The position numbers and the translations under genes were made by a program. Below the pieces are notes generated by a model. It was not told where the DNA came from. It searched no databases and saw only the letters and a program-made list of their open reading frames with translations. DNA of 32,522 bases from Didymodactylos carnosus. Taxonomy: Eukaryota > Rotifera > Eurotatoria > Philodinida > Philodinidae. Shown here in pieces: positions 1-10,500 of the stretch. How positions within the stretch are numbered: position 1 is the stretch's first letter; each line of letters begins with the position of its first letter. The stretch is from assembly GCA_905250885.1 (NCBI GenBank), contig CAJNOQ010001370.1, positions 1 through 32,522 of the forward strand, written 5' to 3'.

Positions 1-282
1 GGCTTATAAAGCGATATGTTACTTACCATTGTTCCTATCTTGATCTGTGTATGTTCGTTTTCGATCATTCATCTTTATTTTTCGGTTTTGTAAACAATAT
101 TTCTAAACATATGACTCTTTTTGTAAATTTAGCAGCCAAAATTTTCGATGATTAACCCACTTTGTGGTGTTCATAATCAGCGAATGCGCAAAGTTGATTA
201 CAAAATTCACATGTGATTGTTTGTTCTTGGTCATTTCTACCATCGTTTGGTCTAGCTAAGAACAATTTGATACTAGAGTGAG

Positions 283-1414
283 TTAAGGAATGCAAGTGTC
301 ATTAGAACAAAATGAAGAAATGTGTTGATTTGGTATCTGATCAATATCTTTTTTTTCGTCAACGACATACATCAAGTCGAAGTTTTTCTTACTGTCATTT
401 CGTTGTTGTTGCTTATTTGATGATATGCCAAGAATTTTTCCACTTGAATCTATTTGAAAATTTGTATTATTCATTGGATATTCCATAGCTCTTGTATCAT
501 ACTCTGATGAACGTCCTCCACGATCGTGATGATGTCTTGATGAATGAGAACTTTGTGGTCTACCATTATCGTTAAAAATATCTGAACGTAATGTTCGATC
601 AAATGTTCGCTCTTGAATCGACTCATTTATACGATTTTTCAATGATTGTGACATTTGTGATTCATTCTCCTTATCACTGTCAAAAATAGTTGGACGTGCT
701 ATTCGCTCGAATTTTCGATTATCGATGGGACTATCAATCTCGTTCTGTCGATGGGTTGTTGCAGTAGTAGCTCTTGCAGGAACTGGTGGTGGAGGAGATG
801 GTTCTTCATTTTCTTCGTCTGGATTATGACAGTTATTCTCGCAATGATACGTGAATATAGCTCGAAGAATATATCTGTTACATCGATTACATAACTTAAA
901 AAAAACAAAACGTTACTGTTTCAATTGTAAAAAATTGCACTTTATAAGAAAATATATTACTTCAGTTTTGTTTCCACACGACAGCAGATGACCACGAATA
1001 TCTGAAGTCGTCACTTGAGCACCGCAAAATGAACATTCAACAGAACGCTTTTTACAATCATTACGCTAAAAAATAAATGTTTAAATGTACGATTCCTTTG
1101 AAATTATTGCTAATTAACCAAGCTAGTCATATCAATTGGACTTTGAATTTTTCTCAACTACACGCATCTTTAAAAATGGTGTCAAGTATCTCTGAAATAG
1201 CTACTATTGAAGTACGAAAGTCTTTTTTGCTAGTCATTAGCCAAAAGAATATTCAACATTCTTAACTTACCTGATGATGTTCGAGCATTTTTTGTTCGTG
1301 GAATACTTTTCCACAATCACAGGTACTGGAGGAAGGATCTCTAAAAAGAGAATAATAATATTTTAGGTGGGAGGAATGAAAAAATGTTTTCGAATATACT
1401 TACGGAGACGCCAT
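283..1414 (-). CDS. TRAF-type (XAF1/TRAFD1-like) zinc-finger protein, four exons
   Basis: Minus-strand gene with exons 1404-1414, 1271-1340, 961-1065 and 283-894. All introns are GT-AG, and the joined frame is 265 codons plus TAA. Residues 1-84 hold three Cys/His modules: C11-C13-H26-C31, C38-C41-H53-C57 and C64-C67-H79-C84. The linker CGNKTELCNRC matches the spacing of XAF1/TRAFD1-type zinc fingers, which in known members regulate apoptosis and innate-immune signalling. After a proline run the rest (about residues 90-265) is Ser/Asn/Gln/His-rich and looks disordered. The ATG at 1414 is chosen because the tiny first exon splices in frame to the first zinc finger. There is no signal peptide or membrane segment. 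A possible AATAAA lies on the minus strand at 79-74, about 200 bp past the stop. The zinc-finger class is firm; the orthologue is not assigned. Confidence 0.82.
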
Positions 1415-2484
1415 GGCACTGGTTACCTTAAAATTCCTCTTACAAACTGAAACGTTTCATATATCTGAAGAAAATCGATTTCTAAACTTGTATGTAAACT
1501 GTAAAAACCAACACTTTCTCTAAAGGCTACATTTTATTGCTGTGCAAAGTATAGATGTAAAATGAATGAAAAGTTGATTTAACTTCGAGTAGACGTTCTT
1601 TTTATCGCAAAAAAAAAAACAGAAAGAAAAAAAGTTGTTGTTGATCTGTATTTTGAAAGAACATGTACGTGAGTTTATTACTCTTTTTAATTAATGCATT
1701 CAATATTTGCATAATAATAACTACTCGTATTTGGAGAATATTTTGAAAGATGGTTTTTATTCGTTCACTCCGGTCTATTTCTATAAGACTCCCATAAGAC
1801 TTTTAACTGAGATAGAGTGAAGTAAAAGGTAAAACAAGAACATTACGTCAGCTGCAGATTTTATAACAGAACAGAACGGAACAAAATTCAGGTGCTGTTA
1901 GCCAAACAATATAAAACATAGAAAGTCTTTTTTTTGCTAAAAAAAGGCAACAATAACGATAAACTGTTTGTGCTCTATCCACGTGGTCAACAGAAAACCG
2001 TAAAACTATGAACAAAACCAATAGAAAATTTCAAATAGTCATAAGGGACTGTATTGAAGTTAACTATGTGTATTTACACGAATACTAAAAGTGAATAATT
2101 TTTCAAATCTTTGAGTTTCTTTCGATCAAATGAGTCACGTCCAGAAGAAAAAATTATAAAGCTCTATCTGTAGTCCCAAACAATTCTCGTTACGATCAAT
2201 GAGTGGTTAATAATAGCTATCTTTAAAAAATATATTTTCATGCTTGAAAACAATTCTATATCATAATTAAAAGCATATTATATAGCAAAAAAGTATGGAT
2301 CAATACTCTGAGCGTTGAAAGCGGAAGTGTTTCGGCTTTGATAGAAGTTAATCTATGTACACTTATCGTACTAACAAGAAACAAAAAAAAATTTATTATT
2401 TAACTCAAAGAATTCAATTTTTAATTGTTGTTTTTTTACCACTGTGATAAATAGAATAAATAGAAACACTGTTTGAAATCATTA
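1415..2484. other. intergenic, no gene recognised
   Basis: Upstream of the zinc-finger gene. AT-rich with A/T homopolymer runs and many stops in all frames. The minus-strand promoter of that gene should lie in its left part, but no convincing core element stands out. Confidence 0.6.
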
Positions 2485-2945
2485 TGGACAGCACATCACA
2501 CGCAAAGCAATGATTACACCTTAGTATTATTCATATACAACAATAATTAAAACAAGTTTAGTATCAAGAATGAGAAATCAACTACAGAGTGTGCTAATTA
2601 ATCAAAATGAATTGCGTTATTGGCATAACGTATAATTACCTTGTTAATGCATATCCATCACTTAATGCTCTATCAAATCTGAATGATTTTTCATCGAACT
2701 ATACAGGTATGATGAACTGAGTAGGGCCAAGCATATAACTATTTGTATACTATAGTATACAAATAGTATACAACGTCCATTCATCTGTACATTTTGCATA
2801 ATTGCCAATAACGCAATTCATTTTGATTAATTAGCACACTCTGTAGTTGATTTCTCATTCTTGATACTAAACTTGTTTTAATTATTGTTGTATATGAATA
2901 ATACTAAGGTGTAATATCATTGCGTTGTGAGTGATCTGCTGTCCA
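2485..2945. mobile_element. foldback MITE, Tc1/mariner-like, with TA duplication
   Basis: Two long inverted arms, about 2485-2625 and 2803-2945, match over roughly 140 bp with a few mismatches and one small indel. The ends are TGGACAGC and GCTGTCCA and both are flanked by TA (2483-2484 and 2946-2947), the target duplication typical of Tc1/mariner elements. The roughly 180-bp centre has no ORF and contains a separate perfect 28-bp palindrome at 2739-2766. There is no transposase, so the element is non-autonomous. Superfamily assignment rests only on the TA duplication. Confidence 0.85.
2739..2766. repeat. perfect 28-bp palindrome at foldback centre
   Basis: Twelve-base arms (CTATTTGTATAC and its complement) flank a self-complementary TATA, so the whole segment reads identically on both strands. 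It sits in the loop of the larger foldback and would extrude as its own hairpin. Confidence 0.9.
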
Positions 2946-2947
2946 TA

Positions 2948-4144
2948 ACTTCATATCATGTTGTATATGAGTCCTTAAAACGGATCATATGTCGGATAAT
3001 TCGGTGTTAACCTGCGTAGTTCTTACAATTTTTAGATGATTGTCTTTGCATTCGATAGAGATGCTTATGTAAGCCATAAACACAAGATTTTATCAATTAA
3101 TTAATTTTAAATTTAATTTAGTCCATAAAATATATTCAAATTCATATTCCATGTAGTGTGAAGTCAATATGAAAGCTTATCCACTAGAATAATGAGCTAA
3201 TTTTCACATATGCGATAAGGTTCAGCATTCTAAAGAGCTTTGTCACTTGGTATAATACCAAAATCGGTTTCTGAGAGGGGACAGACGTTCGTCTCTATTT
3301 ACCCCAAAGCATAAAAATGGAAAAAAAGAATCTCTAGTTGCCTTGATTATATGTGAATTATCTTAATGAGTTTAAAGGATAATGAGCTCAAAGCTGGTGT
3401 ATGTGGCGTATGTTTAAAAATTCTTCTAGTACATACTTTTTCAGTTGTTTTCTAAGGAAGCTTTCGGTTCTGTCATCCTAACATTCACTTCATTGGTTCC
3501 TTAAATTACGCAGCAGAAACGGCAAGAGACTTTCAGTCGATATAATTAAAAAATATTGCGAAAAGTTCTACTTTGTAAAATCAACAGGATTTTGGTGTTG
3601 TTGATTATTTTTGCTTGCAACAGAACAATAAAATCAACAGTGGTTCTAATGAAGATTTTTTGCTGAGTGTACACGTACACTTGGCTTTTCAAATCAAAGT
3701 ATACGTGTAAATTTTGTTTTCTTTTTGCAAAGTATACAAAGTATATCGTTCCAACCCTAAAGGAAAGAAAGTGCAGAAGATTTAGCAGATAGAAAACTGA
3801 AGAAACTTGCTCATACGAATTTTATTTCAATAAAACCAGTTTGGTTTAAGCTTTAGTCTAGAACCAGAACGAAATCGAGAATATAAATTCTCATTATATA
3901 TCATTCTGAAATTTAAACTATCAAAACATAAAATCAATCTTTGCACGAAGCTAGGATTGAGCACGCGAACTTGATCTTTGCAGACGAACTGCAACAATCA
4001 AGTGCGCAGTTCTTTCCTATATTCTGCACAATGATTGAAGTCGTGCAACGACTATGTTATCTTTCAATGTATATTTTTTGTTGTGATTTTTCTATTTTGT
4101 TTTTAGCTTTAGTCTTGAACCAGACATGACATATAGTCTAGAAA
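2948..4144. other. intergenic, no gene recognised
   Basis: AT-rich with no convincing exon. Near 3641 is CAGTGGTTCTAATGA, close to the end sequence of the hAT-type element at 4963-5115, so a diverged related end may lie here. A short palindromic AGACGTTCGTCT occurs near 3285. The ORF 3941-4129 has no recognisable features and is taken as chance. Confidence 0.5.
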
Positions 4145-4193
4145 TCCAGACTAGACTATATGTCCAGACTAGACTACATGACTAGACTATATG
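4145..4193. repeat. 18-bp tandem repeat, about 2.7 copies
   Basis: Two near-identical 18-bp units (TCCAGACTAGACTATATG and one variant with ACATG) followed by a partial third unit. The core AGACTAGACTA is itself an internal repeat. It lies directly next to the ACGTGCG inverted repeat. Confidence 0.8.
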
Positions 4194-4369
4194 ACGTGCG
4201 TGCACACGCACGTACGGCCCGACCTGGATAACATGTTTATCTAACATCTATGATAAACCTCAAAAATGGTACATAGTGCGCATTGTACGCATGATATGCA
4301 TTTTGTACAGTAAATACGCATGACGCATGTGCACGTTGTGTACAAAGCGTGACGTGCGCGCACGACCCA
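4194..4369. repeat. ACGTGCG/GTGCAC-rich segment with inverted and direct repeats
   Basis: 4194-4213 is an inverted repeat with 9-bp arms, ACGTGCGTG and CACGCACGT. A related block, GACGTGCGCGCACGACCC, occurs near 4351-4368 and repeats the first block in direct orientation. The interval is unusually rich in CpG and TGCGCA-like words against the AT-rich surroundings. No gene is seen. It may be the remains of an older mobile element. Confidence 0.6.
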
Positions 4370-4415
4370 ATCTGGGAATAAAAAAATTTTTTTACTGCTA
4401 TCGGTACGAAACCAG

Positions 4416-4589
4416 GGGCCTGTTTCTCAAAAAAACTTAAGTTTTACTTAAAAATATTTTACTTAAGTGAGTTTCTCAAAAACACTTAAGTATAATTTCC
4501 TGTTCACTTAAGTGAAATTATTCACTTAAGTAAAACTTAAGTTTTTTCGAGAAACAGACCGCACTTAAGTTGTTTTGAGAAACAGGCCC
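4416..4589. mobile_element. 174-bp MITE with GGGCCTGTTTCTCAAAA ends, 3-bp duplication
   Basis: The ends are GGGCCTGTTTCTCAAAA and its complement, flanked on both sides by CAG (4413-4415 and 4590-4592). The interior is built from repeated ACTTAAGT and TTTCTCAAAAAC-like words, including a second internal copy of the end motif on each side, so the element looks like nested inverted repeats. The 3-bp duplication and GGGCC start suggest a PIF/Harbinger-type MITE, but class assignment is tentative. No coding capacity. Confidence 0.8.
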
Positions 4590-4962
4590 CAGGACTGAAA
4601 TTTTTTTCTGCGAAGGAACAAAAAAATATTTTTGAAAAAAAGGTGAGTTTTTGACGACTTTTCGGAGATTTCTGTTTTTCGGGACTGGAAAACAGTAGTC
4701 CCACCCATGTCTAGTTCACTATTTATGTCTATATCATGACGTATCACTCAAGTTGAAAAACTCGTTACCAGTTCGCTGAAAAAAACAAAGTGCACACAGA
4801 ACCAAACCAAAGTCTACGTTGTACATTATTTTGTTTTCTTTTGCAATGTGTATTTAATAATAACAAAATGTACGTACACTTTGTCATTAGAAACATTAAC
4901 CGTCAACGTTAAACTATCATGTAACATTCTCAAGCACAATATTAACTTGACACACTGATCAA

Positions 4963-5115
4963 CAGTGTTTCTAATGAGAATTTTAAGCAAAGTGATTTTC
5001 CACAGTTTACCACTGCATTTTCCACGTTTTCCCTGCTAAAAACAGTGTGAAAATCGAATTTTCAAAGTGGAAAACCACTTTGTTCTCACGGGACCACCAA
5101 TCATTAGAAACACTG
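4963..5115. mobile_element. 153-bp hAT-type MITE with 8-bp target duplication
   Basis: Perfect 15-bp terminal inverted repeats, CAGTGTTTCTAATGA and its complement, are bordered by identical 8-bp sequences CTGATCAA at 4955-4962 and 5116-5123. An 8-bp duplication with CAGTG-type ends is the hAT signature. The interior has partly self-complementary segments (GATTTTCCAC / GTGGAAAACC) and no ORF. The perfect duplication suggests fairly recent insertion. Confidence 0.9.
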
Positions 5116-5156
5116 CTGATCAATACTCAATTTGCTGTAAGTTGTTTACCGTTAAG

Positions 5157-5341
5157 CCGTCAAAAATAGCCGTCAATTGACGACTTTTGAAAAAGGCTAT
5201 TTATGTTATCGATGATAACAGATATAAAATAGAAATTTCTTAAAAGAAAAGAATAAAAATGAACTAGCTTTGAAAAAATTGATCAATCAAATTTGTCCTT
5301 TTCCTTTTTTTTTTATGTATGACAGCGGCCATTTTTGACGG
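5157..5341. mobile_element. candidate MITE with CCGTCAAAAATRGCCG inverted ends
   Basis: 5157-5174 (CCGTCAAAAATAGCCGTC) is the inverted partner of 5323-5341, with about one mismatch over the first 15 bases. The interior is AT-rich and non-coding, with GTCAATTGAC and TTATCGATGATAA palindromes. I could not find a target duplication, so this is less secure than its neighbours. Confidence 0.5.
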
Positions 5342-7502
5342 GAAAAAAATTAACAGCTAGCAGGAAACCAAACAACCTTATTGCTGTACTAATCAAATTT
5401 TAAGAACGGACGATGGATGACGATTGGTCACTCCCATAGAAACTGTTTCCATTATGAGAAAATAATAGTTTTCATTCTGCCACAGATCTTGATCGATCAC
5501 TGTAATTTTAATAAGTAAAATCACATTCTTGACTTTCGTCAGGCCTGTTTCTTGTTTTGACTGGTGGAATGGGGAAAAAAGAACGGACGTCAAAGAACCT
5601 TCCATGTGTGGTTCACTGAAGGTTTATCTTCCGATAAATTTCATGACAGACATCGTCAAAAGCTTACATTGACCTAACGCAATGAATGGTAATGAAAAAT
5701 CCAGTGTAATAGAAGCGGCAGAGTCTGAAGATGCTTCTAATGTAATGATTAAGCTCTTTTGTCGATGATCAATACTAATCATTAATTAAAGATGCAATTT
5801 CACCTCTGTGTCAAATACTGTCTTTTTGTTTTTATTATTCACTTTAGACATTGATCGGATCGAAGCAGTATTGGATGTTTGTTTATTCCACTAAATATTA
5901 TTCACGATCATTATATAATTTTATAAATCTAAATCTCTATTATTTATGTACGCAAGGAGTGAGAACCTTTAATACTGAGCGGCTTGAAATTACTTCTTCC
6001 AGTAACCTATCCATGTAGAACTTAACAAGTGGACGGGAGTAAGCCTTATCTTGTTTTCTAAGATCTTTTGTTTATCTTCAGCAAAATATGTTTTTGAAAT
6101 ATAAAACTGACACTGTTCAGAACGCAAACTCATGAACCATTTGAATAAATCAGTAATTGTTATGAACTGCGCAAGAACTTAACGAATGACAACCTCAGAT
6201 GTTTAATGTAGTATATGAAGTATATTATTTTATCACTTGGTCAAAATTGAGTTGGTAAAATGAGTTTTTAGAGATATGTCGCAACTAGTTCATTGAAATT
6301 TGTATATGGCAGACATTCTACTAAAGTTGGATCACTGTTGCGCAGTGAAGGACTCCACTTTTTCTACCTATTTCGAGCCTCAGAGATCGTTTCACGTTTA
6401 CTTGCTGGAGTCATTATGAAATCATTTGATTATAAAATAAATGATCATGTCCTTTTGTTTCTCATCTAGATTTTCCTGATTTAAAAGTGTGTCATAGGTG
6501 TTTTCATATTGTCTTTTTTATCGGATTATAAACAATCGTTCTTGCCTTAATCCTTAACAGTATACTTGCATACTGATTTCGAAATCCATTAGTCTTACTA
6601 ATCATTCTCGGTCTATTCATGTTTCTTTCAGATTCTCTTGGTGTTTGATGTTTTCTTATCTCTTGTTTTTTCAAGGTAACTATTTGTATGTATCGTAAAA
6701 CCAAGATGGCAATTTCATTTTTTTTAAGTGCACGTTTTTACCTTATCAGCAGGTTCTAATCTCTATTAGACAATCCATTGTACATCTATTTCTTATTGTG
6801 TTGTTTTTCATTTTTGATTCAATTAAACTGATAGCTTAAGATAAAACTGTTAGCACAAAATATCATTTTTAGTTATTTTTCTCAAATTATTTCGAATATA
6901 TCATAGTAATCGCAAGATAAATGTTTTCAAATTGATTTGTTATTATTAATATTATTTCAATTAAAAAAAAGATGTGATAAACAAAGAAAGAAAAAAATCA
7001 ACAAGAAATACAAATGCACAATGAAAAATACAAAAGTTAAGTGGACAATAACAAATATATTATCTAAAAAAATTCCGTTTTCTTTTGGAAAATGAATAGC
7101 ACAAAAAAGTGATGTATTTTCCCTATCATCGTGCAAAATACATGAATAGAACGAAACGAGTATTTGCACAGTATAGTAACACTGCATTATACTGGTGATC
7201 AGTAGAATCAAAATGAGATTTTGATCGTGTGCCTCTGTACTAAGCAGAAAAACAAAAATGAGAGATTCAATGGTCGATGAAATAAAAATACACAACGGTA
7301 ATAAAGAAAAAAAGAAGAGATACAAAGAGAAAATACGCTATTAATTAAAGAATCATTCGACGTTACTCTGGACGAATTTCTTCTCTGTTAGGTATGTTTA
7401 ACGAATGAGTATTTATGAGATCAGGAGGAAGGAGGATAATGATATGAATATCTGGCATTGCAAAAAATAATCCATGAGAATAATATAACAATAAAAAAAA
7501 TT
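5342..7502. other. intergenic and 3' flank of the RasGAP gene
   Basis: No supported gene. The part nearest 7502 should contain the 3' UTR and poly(A) site of the minus-strand RasGAP gene; no canonical AATAAA stands out close to the stop. Minus-strand ORFs here, including a 122-residue hydrophobic one at 6957-7325, have low-complexity Phe/Leu/Ile composition from T-rich DNA and no family signature. Confidence 0.5.
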
Positions 7503-10500
7503 TTAAGCTTCATCATCATTGATATTATCTTCTCTTCGATATAAGAAGAAACATTTGTTCATCATCTCTGTTTGTTCAATATCATTTAAACAATAATTTT
7601 TTTCTAAATAATAATTTGGTTTAGAATCATCTTCGATATCGTCAATATTTGTTACATCAGCGTCATATGATAATGATGATGAAGAAGACGAAAAAGAATC
7701 ATTTCCATCAGACAGTGAACCATCAATAGTAACATTTTCATCAATTAGATACATTAAATGTTGAAGATGATGAATTTGTTGCCGAAATTGAACTAACTCA
7801 TTTTGTAGTCTAGAAACAAACAGAAGTAAACAAAATTAGATACAAAAGAAATAAAAATAAATGCATGGCAAAAGAAGCTGCCAGTGATCAAGCAGAACAT
7901 ATATCTGTGTGTACATTACATGCAGATTATAGAATAATATAGCAGATGCTCTACACAAATACAAGATATGAGCAACAAGCAATCGTCACATTACCAACTC
8001 TTTTTATTCAAAAATTGGTCAAATATTTTCCTCTGAAATATCGTTGGTCAATTTATACGTAGAATTTTATCGACATGTTAACTTATCACGATTATTAAGC
8101 AGTTTCTCTTGCATGCAAGCGAATATTTATAAAAGAAAAGAAAAAGAAGCATTTTCTCTAATAACTAACAACAGATGATTAACAAAATGAATCTATTTAT
8201 TTATCAATTTTCTCATGTATCAATAATTATTACTACAAACCTTAAACCACAGTTTCATGCGAACAAAGCCTAGAATAGAGCAGTTTATTCTGATCAATTG
8301 AAAGAGGAAGAGAGTATAATCATGCAGTACAAGTAGATTAGTTTATAACAGAACAAACGACTGTTTTTCCTTGAATGTTTAAACATATTGTTAGTTTTTG
8401 ATAGAATCAATAAACCAAAGAAAACTAATTTTTACGTTTGAAAAGAGTAATTAAGCAATCATAACTGATTGGTCATTCATCTAACAGGTTTAGAAGAAAG
8501 TAGAAGAGATAAATAACCAAATAACACATCATTTATTCAATACCTTTCTTGTTGTTTTTCACTTTCTTGTCGACGATATTTTTCTTCTTGATATAAATTT
8601 AACATTTGAGAACGAGGTAATTCCTTTGAATTAAAAATTTGAAATGCATACATTATATTATTTGAAGATCTGATAAATTAGTTACACTATGGTAAAAGAC
8701 GCTATGATTAAAGAAATATCTAGTTTTATTTCTTCTTTTCTTCAACTTTAATGAGAAACTTAGCATATACAATTCGATTACCTTATTAACTAAATGGTTT
8801 AGCGCTTTTAAACCCATTTTTGGTGGTTGTAATGATTGTCGTCTATTGGTATCATTTGTTGTTGATGCTCTTAGACAATAGAATGAAAAATTCCCGTTGT
8901 TATTGCTTGTTGTACCTCTAATTGGTTCTATCTGCTCATCTTGTTGAATAAAATATTGACAGTTATAAGCAGGTGTGACAGAAATAGATGATGTTGGATG
9001 ATTTAAACTTTGTGTACTGCGATTAATAATAGTAGATGGTGAAAAACTATTATTAACGAATAATAATGGCTGTTGAATAGTATTTGATGATGTATCAACA
9101 TTCAATGAATGACAACTTCCACTTAACGGTTGTCGAGATGAAAAACATTGTAATGACGATAATGATGTTTGAGATGGTGATTGATTTATTAATAGAAACG
9201 GATTTTGAACAGTAGTTTGTTTCAAATTTGTTGGACATAAGCTATTGACAAAATATAATGCTTTTGTAGAATGAGATTGTGAACTATGATGGATGGGTGA
9301 ATTATTAACTAGAATAAAAAATAAATAAATAATCTCTTAATATTATAAAGTAATGAAAAGTGAGTATAAGAATTATATTTCTTTTTCTAACTGACATAAG
9401 TAAAAGTATTACGCTCAATGTTCATTGAATTACTTCAGTCTACTCACTTAAATTCTGTTCCAATGACTGTTCATTGTTTGAATACTGTATATTTTCTTGT
9501 TGTCTTTGTTCGTCGTCATTTTCATCAATATCTGATATATTATTACTATCTTCACTCTCATTTTGTTCTTGATTCAGATTGAAATCAATAAGTTGCTTTT
9601 CTGAACAAATAATTGTAGGCTTTTTTAAACGATGATTACATGAACTAAATTTGAACACAGGATTTTTGAATGCTAGAGGAAAAGGCTGCTGCTGCTGTAA
9701 CTGTTGCTTATTATTAACTCCAATTGATCCATTAATTACATTTTCTTTGTTTTGATTAATATTTGTACTGCCTGCATCAATAGGTGAATTTGATTGTGAA
9801 TTTGAATAAGAATGATAGCCAGATGTGGGGGCGAGAGACGATGATAATTGACTAAGAGAAATTTGACTGCCATATACAGAACGATGAGATGATGATATTG
9901 ATTCTTCATAGCCGTCACTGTTTAACTGAATGCAAGGCTGTTTAAGTGGCAGATTGTTAAGTGGTTTTTCCGCTAAATTAAAAAATTTTCCGCTAGAACA
10001 AAATAAAATACTAAACTTCTATCTTTTCCATTTGTCAAAGCAGTGACTTCTATTCTATAATAGTTTAAATAGATTAATGTTTATTTTTCCGTACAACAAC
10101 AAATAAGGCGTTAATCCTATTAAGAACTAAAATAAAATATAAATTTAAAAGTTTTTTACCTGTTACATTTGGTGAATGATGATGATGATGAAAATGTATT
10201 GAATGTTTTTGATTTTCTGTATTCCAATTTGTGGATGATGACGTCGAATGAGACGAAGATGAAGAAATTGTTGAATAATCAGCAGTTAGACGATTATTAC
10301 TGTCCATTAATGATTGATTTTGATGATTACATAGTGAATACGGTACAGACGCTTGTTTTGATTGTGCCATTATAGAATGATCTTTTATTATCGGTGAGTA
10401 ACATGTAGTACTAGATAAAGTTGGACTATGATCAGGTGTATAATAGGATTTAGTGTATGGAGTAATTGACGGCGAAGGAGAATTAAGGTAGATATGATGA

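Noticed and set aside
1077-1265. Plus-strand ORF in the zinc-finger gene
   Set aside because: It lies in an intron, antisense to the gene, without features.
3641-4896. Possible 1.25-kb hAT element with CAGTGGTTCTAATGA-like ends enclosing the 4.1-4.6 kb repeats
   Set aside because: The right end diverges after TCATTAGAAACA and no matching 8-bp flanks were found, so only a resemblance to the 4963-5115 element is claimed.
6957-7325. 122-residue hydrophobic minus-strand ORF
   Set aside because: Phe/Leu/Ile-rich composition follows from T-rich DNA, lies in the likely 3' flank of the RasGAP gene, and has no family signature or splice context.
10169-10375. Plus-strand ORF
   Set aside because: Complementary-strand shadow of the RasGAP exon 10160-10681; its Asp run mirrors GAT/ATC-rich codons.
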